Source: Streptomyces acidiscabies (GTDB lineage Bacteria; Actinomycetota; Actinomycetes; Streptomycetales; Streptomycetaceae). Taken from it: 64,000 nt of DNA. The DNA is taken from assembly GCF_020010905.1 (NCBI RefSeq), contig NZ_JAGJBY010000001.1, positions 3,988,001 to 4,052,000 of the forward strand, given 5' to 3'. Under the pieces are notes generated by a model. It did no database searches. It was not told where the DNA came from and worked only from the letters and a program-made list of their open reading frames with translations. This document shows positions 43,218 through 50,938 of the stretch, piece by piece. The position numbers and the translations under genes are program-made. Within the stretch, counting starts at the first letter, position 1. Every line of letters begins with the position of its first letter.

Positions 43218-43310
43218 CACCGGTATTCGCCGCGTAATTCACGGCGTTTTCCGAAAAAGCGCCGAGTCGGTTTTCCCCCTGCTGTTCCCCCTGCTGTTTT
43301 CCCAGCTCAG

Positions 43311-43334
43311 AGGCCACTTTCGGGTGGCCTTTTC
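43311..43334 (+). terminator. Intrinsic terminator after the TetR gene
   Basis: AGGCCAC (43311-43317) pairs with GTGGCCT (43324-43330), followed by TTTC. It separates the TetR gene from the KAS III gene. A weaker CGGCG/CGCCG hairpin near 43242-43264 lies closer to the TetR stop. Confidence 0.65.
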
Positions 43335-43437
43335 GGCGTTCCCCTTTCGTGGAACGGTGACTTGACGGACTCTCCCCGACCCCCTTTCCGCCCTTCCGTG
43401 ACCGGCCGATGCTGACGGGGCAGGAAAGGAGTCACAG

Positions 43438-44421
43438 ATGAACCTCGCCCCTGTGGGAATCCTCGGGACGGGCTCGTACCTGCCGTCCCGCGTGGTGACC
43501 AACGAGGACCTCGAAGCCCCGACCGGCGTCACCGACGAGTGGATCGTCCGCAAGACCGGCATCAGGGCCCGCCGCTTCGGCAAGCACGACGAGGCCACCT
43601 CGGACCTCGCCGCAGCCGCCGCCCGCGCCGCCCTGGAGGACTCCGGCAGCAGAGTCGCCGACCTGACTCTGATCATCGTCGCGACCTCCACCCCGGACTC
43701 CCCGCAGCCCCCCACCGCGGCCCTGGTCGCGCACCTCCTGGACGCCCCCAGCACGGCCGCCGCCTTCGACCTGAACGCCGTGTGCAGCGGCTTCGTCTAC
43801 GCGCTCGCCGCCGCCCAGCGGATGCTGGCCGCCACCGGCGGCACCGCGCTGGTGATCGGCGCCGACATGTACAGCCGGATCACCGACCCCGCCGACCGTC
43901 GCACCCGCGTCCTGTTCGGCGACGGCGCCGGGGCCGTCGTCCTCGGCGGCGCCGACCGGCGGCGGATCCTCGCGAGCCGGCTGCTCACCTACGCCGAGGG
44001 GCGCGAGCTGGTGGGGGTGCCGGCGGGCGGCACCCGGCTCGGGGTGAACGCCGGGACCGTGGACGAGGGACGTCACCACTTCGTCATGAACGGACGCGGC
44101 GTCAAGGAGATCGTGTACGACAAGCTGCCCGGCACCCTCTTCGCGTTCCTCGACGAGGCCGGGGTCGCCAAGGAGGACATCGCGCACATCGTCCCCCACC
44201 AGGGCAACGGCGTGATGCTCGGCGACCTGGAGCGCGAACTCGCCTTCCCGCAGGCCCGGTTGCACACGACGGTCGGCGAGTACGGAAACACCGGCGCCGC
44301 CTCCATCCCCGTGACGCTCGACGCGGCGGCCCGCGCGGGGCAACTGCGGCCCGGGGACAAGGTGTTGCTGACCGCGTTCGGCGGCGGCTTCTCCTTCGGG
44401 CACGCGCTGGTCGAGTGGTGA
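43438..44421 (+). CDS. 3-oxoacyl-ACP synthase III (KAS III / FabH-like)
   Basis: The 327-residue condensing enzyme has a complete triad: Cys116 (NAVCSGFVYAL), His254 (IVPHQGNGV) and Asn284 (GEYGNTGAAS). KAS III enzymes condense a short acyl-CoA with malonyl-ACP, and cluster-specific relatives can prime synthases or transfer acyl groups to O or N. GGAAAGGAG precedes the ATG. No fabD, fabF or acpP is nearby, so this is not the housekeeping fab locus. It leads a five-gene run with the second NAT, FAD hydroxylase, LLM monooxygenase and esterase. Confidence 0.9.
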   Translation: MNLAPVGILGTGSYLPSRVVTNEDLEAPTGVTDEWIVRKTGIRARRFGKHDEATSDLAAAAARAALEDSGSRVADLTLIIVATSTPDSPQPPTAALVAHLLDAPSTAAAFDLNAVCSGFVYALAAAQRMLAATGGTALVIGADMYSRITDPADRRTRVLFGDGAGAVVLGGADRRRILASRLLTYAEGRELVGVPAGGTRLGVNAGTVDEGRHHFVMNGRGVKEIVYDKLPGTLFAFLDEAGVAKEDIAHIVPHQGNGVMLGDLERELAFPQARLHTTVGEYGNTGAASIPVTLDAAARAGQLRPGDKVLLTAFGGGFSFGHALVEW

Positions 44422-44444
44422 ACGTCGAGATGAGGAGGACAGCA

Positions 44445-45221
44445 GTGGACGCCTACCTGCGGCGCATCGGTGCCGACCGGCCCGAGCGGGCCGACCTGGA
44501 GAACCTCGCCCGGCTCCAGGACCGCCACCTGAGGACCGTGCCGTTCGAGACGATCGACTTCAACCTCGGCATCCCCATCAGGATGGGCGAGGACGTCGTC
44601 GAGAAGATCGTCGACCGGCGCCGGGGCGGCGGCTGCTACGAGCTGAACACCGCCTTCGCCGTCCTGCTGCGCGGCCTCGGCTACCAGGTCGACCTGCTCC
44701 CCGGCCGCACCCTGCACAACGGCAAAGAGGCCCTGCTCGGCGCGCACGGCGGCCACATGATGCTCAAGGTCACGATCGACGGCGAGCCCTGGCTCGTCGA
44801 CGTCGGCTTCCGCTGGGCGAGCCGCCGCCCCCTGCGCCTGGCCGAGCGCGGCCCGCAGAAGGACGAGAACGGCGAGTATCACATCGTGGACGGCGAGTAC
44901 GGCGATGTCGTCATCGTCCACGACGGCGTGCCCCGCGTCCGCCTGGAGACCCGGCCCCGCGACACGTACGACTTCGAGCCCACCCTGTGGTGGTTCTCCA
45001 GCGCGCCCGAATCGCCCGTCACCGGCGGCTCGGTGTGGGCGTCGATCGTCACCGACGCGGGCCGCGTCTCCCTCCTGGACCGCACGCTCAGCCGGACCGA
45101 GGACGGCGAACAGGTCCGCGAAGTCCTCGACGACGAGGCGTTCTTGGCGGCCTGCCGCCGCTGGTTCGGCATCGAGCTGGACCGCCTGCCCGAACTCCCC
45201 CCGATGCCGGACCCCTCTTGA
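44445..45221 (+). CDS. Arylamine N-acetyltransferase-like enzyme, copy 2
   Basis: The 258-residue NAT homologue is divergent from copy 1. Triad residues are Cys64 (RGGGCYELN), His104 (HGGHMMLKV) and Asp119 (LVDVGF). The motif has Gly instead of Tyr before Cys, and GCYELN in place of GYCFEHN. The GTG at 44445 is six bases past AGGAGG; a GTG at 44418 that overlaps the FabH stop is the alternative. In natural product clusters such NATs may form amides or macrolactams. Here it is coupled to a KAS III, consistent with acyl transfer to an amine (inference). Confidence 0.88.
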   Translation: MDAYLRRIGADRPERADLENLARLQDRHLRTVPFETIDFNLGIPIRMGEDVVEKIVDRRRGGGCYELNTAFAVLLRGLGYQVDLLPGRTLHNGKEALLGAHGGHMMLKVTIDGEPWLVDVGFRWASRRPLRLAERGPQKDENGEYHIVDGEYGDVVIVHDGVPRVRLETRPRDTYDFEPTLWWFSSAPESPVTGGSVWASIVTDAGRVSLLDRTLSRTEDGEQVREVLDDEAFLAACRRWFGIELDRLPELPPMPDPS

Positions 45222-45238
45222 TAGGAAGTGTGCGCACC

Positions 45239-46798
45239 GTGCCTACAGAGAAGACCTTCGACGTCCTGGTGGCGGGTGCCGGACCCTCCGGCCTGCTCCT
45301 GGCCTGCGAACTGCTGAGCCGGGGCGTCCGCGTCCGCATCGTGAACGCCGCCCCCGAGCCGATGCACGTCCCCCGGGCGCTGTCCATCTACCCCAGGGCG
45401 ATGGACATCCTCGCTGATCAGGGCCTGCGTGACGCGGTGTACGACGTGTCGGGCACGATCCGCACGCTGAGCTATTTCTCCGACCGGGGGCATCTCGCCT
45501 CGTTCCACATTCCGGAACAGCACGCGGCCCGCGTCCTGCCCCAGTACGAGACGGAACGCATCCTCACCGAACGCCTGGAGGCCCTCGGCGGCAAGGTCGA
45601 GCGCGGGGTGCGCCTGCTGTGCCTGGAGGGCGTCGACTTCAGCGGCCGGATCGAGGGCACGGCCCGCATCACCGCCGTCCTCGAAGGCCCCGACGGCATC
45701 GTCGAGCGGGCCACGGCCTCGTACGTCGTCGGCGCGGACGGCGCGGGCAGCGCGGTGCGCGGACAGCTCGGGATCGGGTTCCAAGGGTCCACGTACGGAC
45801 TGGAGTTCGCGCTCGTCGACGCCAAGGTCGACGGGGACCTCGACCCGGAGGAGATCCTCTACTACCAGGACCCGTCCGGCACCCTCGCCGTCGTCCCGCA
45901 CCCGGGCGGCGTCTACCGGTTCCTGTCCGTCCTGCCGCAGGGGGCGGGCTCGGCCGGCGTCGAGATGATGCAGGAGATCGTCACCGAGCGCGGGCCGCGC
46001 GGCGTACGGATCACCGAACCTGTCTGGACGACCGTCTTCCGCGTCCACGCCCGCCTCGCCACCGACTTCCAGCTGGGCAGGGTCTTCCTGATCGGCGATG
46101 CGGCGCACGTCCACAGTCCGGCCGGCGGGCAGGGCATGAACAACGGCCTCCAGGACGCGCACAACCTGGGCTGGAAGCTGGCCGCCGTGCTGCGCGGTGC
46201 CTCGCCGGTCTCACTCCTCGATACGTACGGACCGGAGCGGTTCGAGGCGACGCGGCGCAGTGTCCGGGATACGGACCTGCACACCAAGGCGTGGATGGCG
46301 AAGGGGCGGGCCCGGGTTCTGATGCGGGACGCGGGGTTCAAGCTCGCGGAGCGTACGGGGGCGGCGTCCCGTCTGTACGCGCCTGTTCTCGCCGGGCGGC
46401 GGCAGACCTATCCCGTCGCGCGCGACACTCAGCTTCCTTCCGGGGTCTCGCCCTGCCAAGCGCGCGCGAAACTTCCCGGCGGGACCGGTGTGGGCGGGCT
46501 GTTTCCGCGTGAGCAGATCCTTGCGTACGGGATGAAGGGGTGGACGCTTGCGGTCACCGGGACGGTGCTCGGTGCTGGGGACTGGCACAAGGAGGTCGGC
46601 CATATCGCCGCCGGCTGGCCGGAGTTGAGGGTGGTGACCGTTCCGGCGCGGACCCTTGCCGATGCGACCGGCTGTCGGCGGCTCGGGTACCACCTCGTAC
46701 GGCCTGATGGGCATGTTGCCGCGCATGGGCATGAGGGGGACTTGAACCGGTTGGAGAAGGAACTCGGCGCTGTGCTTGTGCGCGGGAAGAAGGCCTGA
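45239..46798 (+). CDS. FAD-dependent aromatic hydroxylase (PgaE/RdmE-like)
   Basis: The 519-residue flavoprotein has VLVAGAGPSGLLLACEL (FAD dinucleotide motif, residues 9-25), SYVVGADGAGSAVRGQLG (the DG motif) and RVFLIGDAAHVHSPAGGQGMNNGLQDAHNLGWKL (GD motif). A thioredoxin-like C-terminal domain follows. Such enzymes hydroxylate phenols or quinones with NADPH and O2. The GTG at 45239 is preferred; GTG 45230 is possible. It lies in the plus-strand run after the NAT gene and probably acts on an aromatic intermediate. Confidence 0.9.
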   Translation: MPTEKTFDVLVAGAGPSGLLLACELLSRGVRVRIVNAAPEPMHVPRALSIYPRAMDILADQGLRDAVYDVSGTIRTLSYFSDRGHLASFHIPEQHAARVLPQYETERILTERLEALGGKVERGVRLLCLEGVDFSGRIEGTARITAVLEGPDGIVERATASYVVGADGAGSAVRGQLGIGFQGSTYGLEFALVDAKVDGDLDPEEILYYQDPSGTLAVVPHPGGVYRFLSVLPQGAGSAGVEMMQEIVTERGPRGVRITEPVWTTVFRVHARLATDFQLGRVFLIGDAAHVHSPAGGQGMNNGLQDAHNLGWKLAAVLRGASPVSLLDTYGPERFEATRRSVRDTDLHTKAWMAKGRARVLMRDAGFKLAERTGAASRLYAPVLAGRRQTYPVARDTQLPSGVSPCQARAKLPGGTGVGGLFPREQILAYGMKGWTLAVTGTVLGAGDWHKEVGHIAAGWPELRVVTVPARTLADATGCRRLGYHLVRPDGHVAAHGHEGDLNRLEKELGAVLVRGKKA

Positions 46799-46800
46799 CG

Positions 46801-47724
46801 ATGACCGTCCACGTGGGTGCACAACTGCCCGTCAACTCCATCCCCGGCTACCGCGACGACCTCGACCTCGCCGCCGTCGCCCGGCACGCCGAGGATCTCG
46901 GTCTCGACTCCGTCTGGGCGGGCGACCGTCTCGCCGCTCCCTACCCGACCCTCGATCCGTCCCTCGTCCTCGCGACGGCCGCCGCCGTGACGAGCCGTAT
47001 CCAGGTCGGGTACGGGGTGATGCTGCTCGCGCTGCGGTCCGCCGCGTGGGCCGCCAAGCAGGTCGGCACGCTTCAGCGGCTGTCCGGGGGGCGTACGGCC
47101 CTCGGGGTGGGCGTCGGGACCGGCGACCCCCAGGAGTGGGGCGCCGCCGGGGTCTCGCCCCGGGGCCGGGGGCGGCGCACCGAACGGCTCCTGGAGCTGC
47201 TGCCCGGCCTGCTCGCCGGTGAGCGCACCGCCCTGACCGACCTGCCCGGCAGCCCGTCCGTCGCCCTGAACCCGGCGGTGCCCGTGCCGGAGATCTGGAT
47301 CGGCGGAGGCTCCGAACAGGCGCTGCGGCGGGTCGTCTCGCACGGGCAGGGGTGGCTCGCGGCGATGAAGCCGCCCAAGGAGGTGGCCCGTTGCGTCGGG
47401 CGGCTCGGTGAATTCGCCGCGGAACAAGGGGTGTCGGCGCCCCGGGTCAGCATGCATCTCCACGTCCGGCTGCTGTCGCGCGCCGACCCCGCCGGCTCGT
47501 CCCGAGTTGCCGACCGCCTCACCGCTCAGTACGGCATGCCGCGTGCGCTGTCGGGGGATGTCGGGGTCGCCGGTACGCCGACTCAGATCGCGGAGCGGTT
47601 GCGGGAGTACGGGGACGCGGGGGCTGAGCGGTTCGTGCTCGTGCCGTTCGGGGAGGACGGGGACGATCCGTTCCGGCAGTACGAACTGTTTGCGCAGGTA
47701 CGGGAGTTGCTGGCGCGCGGCTGA
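46801..47724 (+). CDS. LLM-class flavin/F420-dependent monooxygenase or reductase
   Basis: The 307-residue TIM-barrel protein is luciferase-like: GAQLPVNSIPG at the N-terminus, HAEDLGLDSVWAGDRL, SRIQVGYGVMLLALRSAAWAAKQVGTLQRLSGGR and PVPEIWIGGGSEQALRR. Both FMN and F420 members occur and cannot be separated here. It starts two bases after the hydroxylase stop. In a cluster with nitrite chemistry it could reduce or oxygenate an N-containing intermediate, which is speculation. Confidence 0.87.
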   Translation: MTVHVGAQLPVNSIPGYRDDLDLAAVARHAEDLGLDSVWAGDRLAAPYPTLDPSLVLATAAAVTSRIQVGYGVMLLALRSAAWAAKQVGTLQRLSGGRTALGVGVGTGDPQEWGAAGVSPRGRGRRTERLLELLPGLLAGERTALTDLPGSPSVALNPAVPVPEIWIGGGSEQALRRVVSHGQGWLAAMKPPKEVARCVGRLGEFAAEQGVSAPRVSMHLHVRLLSRADPAGSSRVADRLTAQYGMPRALSGDVGVAGTPTQIAERLREYGDAGAERFVLVPFGEDGDDPFRQYELFAQVRELLARG

Positions 47725-47851
47725 AGTCTGCGTGGAGCACCTCGGTGGTTGGGCCGGGGTTTGGCAGGGCCTCGGCGCTTGCGAGCCGGGGCGTGGCAGG
47801 GCCCCGGTGACGACGCCGGGGCCCCTGATCTCTTCCGGGAGCTGTACGACC

Positions 47852-49396
47852 ATGACCTCCGGCCTCACGACCACCTCCGTCGTCCGCACCCACGGCGGTG
47901 ACCTGCGCGGCACCCTGGAGACGTACCGGCAGCGTCCGCTGCACGTGTTCCGGGGCATCCCGTACGCCGTCGCCGAGCGGTTCGCCTCGCCGCGAACCGC
48001 CTTGCCCTGGACGGGAGTTCGCGACGCGACCGCCTTCTCCCCGGCCTTCCTCCAGCCCGGCGTCCCCGACAGTCGCGAGGACGCCCTGTACGCCAACGTC
48101 TGGACCCCCGATCCAGGCGGCCGGCTGCCTGTGCTGGTCTACGTCCACGGCGGCGGGTGGCAGGTCGGGTCCGGGAGCGCGCCCACCTTCGACGGGGCCA
48201 AGCCCGCCGCGCTCGGGAACATGGTCGTCGTCAACTTCAACTACCGGCTCGGGGCCTTCGGTTGGGGGCTGCACGAGGCGTTCACCGATCCCGGTACCGG
48301 GAGGTTCGCGAACTGGGGGTTGCAGGATCAGGCCGCGTTGTTGCGGTGGGTGCGGGACAACGCCGAGGCGTTCGGCGGTGACCCGGGGGACATCACGTTG
48401 TGCGGGACCTCCGCCGGGGCGGTCACCGCGCGGTTGTTGACCGACGCCGACGACACTCGGGGGATCGCGCGGCGGCTCATCGCGATCAGTGCGAGCCGGC
48501 CGTGGGCGCCCACGCTGGGGCTCACGCCGGGGGACGCGGCCGAGGCGTACGAGCGGCTCGCTGTCGAACTCGGGGTGTCCGTATCGGGGTTGCGTACGGT
48601 GCCGGCGGAGGCGCTGTTCGCCGCCTGGAACGCGTTGTTCCAAGGGGCGCCCGCCGAGCGGGTGTTGGGGAGTGGGCGGGAGTATCGGGGGCCTGTGCTC
48701 GACGCGTTGACCGGGGTGGGTTCCGAACCGGTCGTGCCCGCGATACCGGTGATGTCCATCCACAACCGCACCGAGGGGTCCTTCTTCACCGACCCGCACA
48801 GTGTGTCGTTCCCCCCGGCGCCGCCCGCGCCCACGGACTCGCGTGAACTGCGGGACGCCGTACGGGAGGTGATGCTCAAGTGCACGGACACCGTGGAGGA
48901 CGGGCTCGCCGAGGCGTGCGTCGCGGCGTACCGGGAGGCCGCGCTCGACGAGGGGCGGTCCGCCGATCCGCTCTCGCTGTGGACCGAGGTGTGGGGGGAC
49001 GCGGTCTTCCGCTACCAGATCGTCCGGCTCGCCCAGCGGCATGCGCTGCGGGGGGCTTCGCCGCAGTACGTCATGGAGTTCGCGCATCCGGTGCGGGCGC
49101 CGCACTTCGGGACGCCGCACGACGCCACGTCGAAGTTCCTGTTCGGGTCACATGCGCACCCGTTGTTCGTGGGGCAGTTCGGGGACGGGGCGGGGGAGCG
49201 GAGGGTGTCGGACACGTTCGTGGATCTGGTGGCGTCGTTTGTCCGGGGGGAGAGGGCGGAGGGGTGGCCTGTGTACGAACCGGGGGTGCCTAGTGCGTTG
49301 GTGTTGGGCGGAGTTGAGGGGGCGCGGGTGGAACATCCCTCGAAGTTGCGGCAGTTGGAGTTCTGGGACGAGGTGGAGTGGTTGCCGGGGGCTTGA
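47852..49396 (+). CDS. Type-B carboxylesterase / amidohydrolase of the alpha/beta fold
   Basis: The 514-residue hydrolase has VFRGIPYAVAERFASP near the N-terminus, YVHGGGWQVGSG (oxyanion hole), NFNYRLGAFG and FGGDPGDITLCGTSAGAVT. The last holds the nucleophile Ser in G-T-S-A-G, where most family members have GESAG. It starts at ATG 47852; the 127 bases before it are G-rich with no clear signal. It may remove an ester or N-acyl group late in the pathway. The 3' half is rich in GGG and TTG codons. Confidence 0.87.
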   Translation: MTSGLTTTSVVRTHGGDLRGTLETYRQRPLHVFRGIPYAVAERFASPRTALPWTGVRDATAFSPAFLQPGVPDSREDALYANVWTPDPGGRLPVLVYVHGGGWQVGSGSAPTFDGAKPAALGNMVVVNFNYRLGAFGWGLHEAFTDPGTGRFANWGLQDQAALLRWVRDNAEAFGGDPGDITLCGTSAGAVTARLLTDADDTRGIARRLIAISASRPWAPTLGLTPGDAAEAYERLAVELGVSVSGLRTVPAEALFAAWNALFQGAPAERVLGSGREYRGPVLDALTGVGSEPVVPAIPVMSIHNRTEGSFFTDPHSVSFPPAPPAPTDSRELRDAVREVMLKCTDTVEDGLAEACVAAYREAALDEGRSADPLSLWTEVWGDAVFRYQIVRLAQRHALRGASPQYVMEFAHPVRAPHFGTPHDATSKFLFGSHAHPLFVGQFGDGAGERRVSDTFVDLVASFVRGERAEGWPVYEPGVPSALVLGGVEGARVEHPSKLRQLEFWDEVEWLPGA

Positions 49397-49459
49397 GGAG
49401 TGGGCGGGTGCCGTGAGGGCCGGGCGATTTCATGCCCGGCCCCCTTCGGTTTTGGCGTC

Positions 49460-50938
49460 CTAGTCGTTCAGTGCGCGGTCCACCAGCACCGGGGCCGCCC
49501 CCAAGTACCCGGTGGGATCACACAGTTCGGCGATCTCCTCGGCGGGGACCTCGGGTGCCAGGTCTGCCAGCACCGTCGCCAGCGGGCGGCCGGTCGCGTC
49601 GGCCTCTACGGACGCCCGGGTGAGGAGTTCCTTGGCGCGGGCCCGGCCCAGGCGGGGCGTGAGGCGGGCCGCGATCCGCTCCGACACGATCTGGCTGTCC
49701 GTCAAGTCCAGGTTGGCGCGCATCCGTTCGGGGTGCACCTGGAGTCCCGACGTCAGCTCCACGGCCGTGTGCGCGGCGCCGCCCACCAGGCGCAGACACT
49801 CCCGCAGCAACAGCCACTCCGCGTGCCAGGCCCCGGCGGACCGCTCGTCCTCGGTCACCATGCACTGCGTCAACGCCCCGCTCAGCGCGGGGACTTGCAG
49901 CGCCGCCGAGCGGATCATCGTGCTGAGCACGGGGTTGCGCTTGTGCGGCATCGCCGACGACGCGCCCCGCCCGGACACGGCGGGCTCGGCCACCTCCCCG
50001 ACCTCCGTGCGGGCCAGCGCCTGCACATCGACCGCGATCCGCCCCAACGCGCCCGCGGTGAAGGCGAGTACGGCGGCGAGGTCGGCGAAGGGGGTGCGCA
50101 GGGAGTGCCAGGGGAGGACGGGGACGGCGAGCCCGGTCTCGGCGGCGAAGGCTTCGAGCAGGCGGGTGGTGTAGGCGGCGGGGTCGGCGAGGCGCGGTAT
50201 GCCGTGGCCTGCGGACGGGGTCTGGGCGCCGCGTCCTGCGGACCGGGGCGCGGTGCCGTGGCTGCCGGGCCCGGTCGGGGCGCCCGCGTCGGAGGTCGCC
50301 CCGTCCACCGCCGCGTACTCCAGATACCCCGCCAACGTCCCCGCCGCACCCCCGAGCGACACCGGCAAGCCCTCGTCGGCCACGTGAGCCGTGCGGCGCC
50401 GCGCGTCGAGCAGCAGCTCCCGCCAGCCCGCCGCCTTCAGGCCGAACGTCGTCGGTACGGCGTGCAGCGCCAGCGTCCGGCCCGGCATCGGGGTGTCCCG
50501 GTGGAGCCGCGCCGAACTCGCCAGCGCCTCCGCCGACTTGTCGAGGTCCGCGACGATCAGGCGCAGCGCACGCCGGGAGACCAGCATCGCCGCCGTGTCG
50601 AAGACGTCCTGACTGGTCGACCCCCGGTGCACGAACTCGGCGGCGCCCGGGTCGACTTGGGCCACCCGCCGGGTGAACGCCTGGACGAGCCCCACGACAG
50701 GGTTCGCGGTCTCCCGGGAGGCCAGCGCCAACTCCCGTACGTCCAGGGTGACGTCGGCGGCGACGGTGGTGATGACGCGGGCCGCCGCCTCCGGCACCGT
50801 ACCCAGCCCGGCCTGCGCCCGCACGAGCGCCGCCTCGGTGTCGAGCATCGCCCGCACCCACGACTCGTCGCCGACGACCGCTTCGACGGGGGTTCCGGCG
50901 CGGACGGGGGAGAAGAGCCCGGAGTCGAGGCCGGTCAC
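49460..50938 (-). CDS. CreD/FzmL-like lyase (candidate nitrosuccinate lyase), fumarase/adenylosuccinate lyase superfamily
   Basis: The 492-residue protein has the superfamily regions HRGSTSQDVFDT (C1) and GRGASSAMPHKRNPVLS (C3 signature loop with the catalytic Ser). It was read as 3-carboxymuconate cycloisomerase-like, but no protocatechuate genes surround it. It is coupled by GTGA overlap to an FAD/NAD(P)-binding oxygenase. In cremeomycin and fosfazinomycin clusters this pair makes nitrosuccinate from aspartate and then releases nitrous acid. Residues about 208-245 are an odd low-complexity Gly/Ala/Ser insert. The specific reaction is inferred from pairing. Confidence 0.75.
   Translation of the reverse strand: MTGLDSGLFSPVRAGTPVEAVVGDESWVRAMLDTEAALVRAQAGLGTVPEAAARVITTVAADVTLDVRELALASRETANPVVGLVQAFTRRVAQVDPGAAEFVHRGSTSQDVFDTAAMLVSRRALRLIVADLDKSAEALASSARLHRDTPMPGRTLALHAVPTTFGLKAAGWRELLLDARRRTAHVADEGLPVSLGGAAGTLAGYLEYAAVDGATSDAGAPTGPGSHGTAPRSAGRGAQTPSAGHGIPRLADPAAYTTRLLEAFAAETGLAVPVLPWHSLRTPFADLAAVLAFTAGALGRIAVDVQALARTEVGEVAEPAVSGRGASSAMPHKRNPVLSTMIRSAALQVPALSGALTQCMVTEDERSAGAWHAEWLLLRECLRLVGGAAHTAVELTSGLQVHPERMRANLDLTDSQIVSERIAARLTPRLGRARAKELLTRASVEADATGRPLATVLADLAPEVPAEEIAELCDPTGYLGAAPVLVDRALND

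Noticed and set aside
43273..43300. Tandem CCCCCTGCTGTT-like repeat near the TetR terminator
   Set aside because: Just two units in a non-coding trailer; probably simple-sequence slippage.
43438..44421. Housekeeping fatty-acid FabH
   Set aside because: No fabD, acpP or fabF is adjacent; its partners are NAT and hydroxylase genes.
49460..50938. 3-carboxy-cis,cis-muconate cycloisomerase (PcaB) of the protocatechuate pathway
   Set aside because: No pca genes nearby, and the overlapping partner is an FAD/NAD(P)-binding oxygenase, which fits CreD better.
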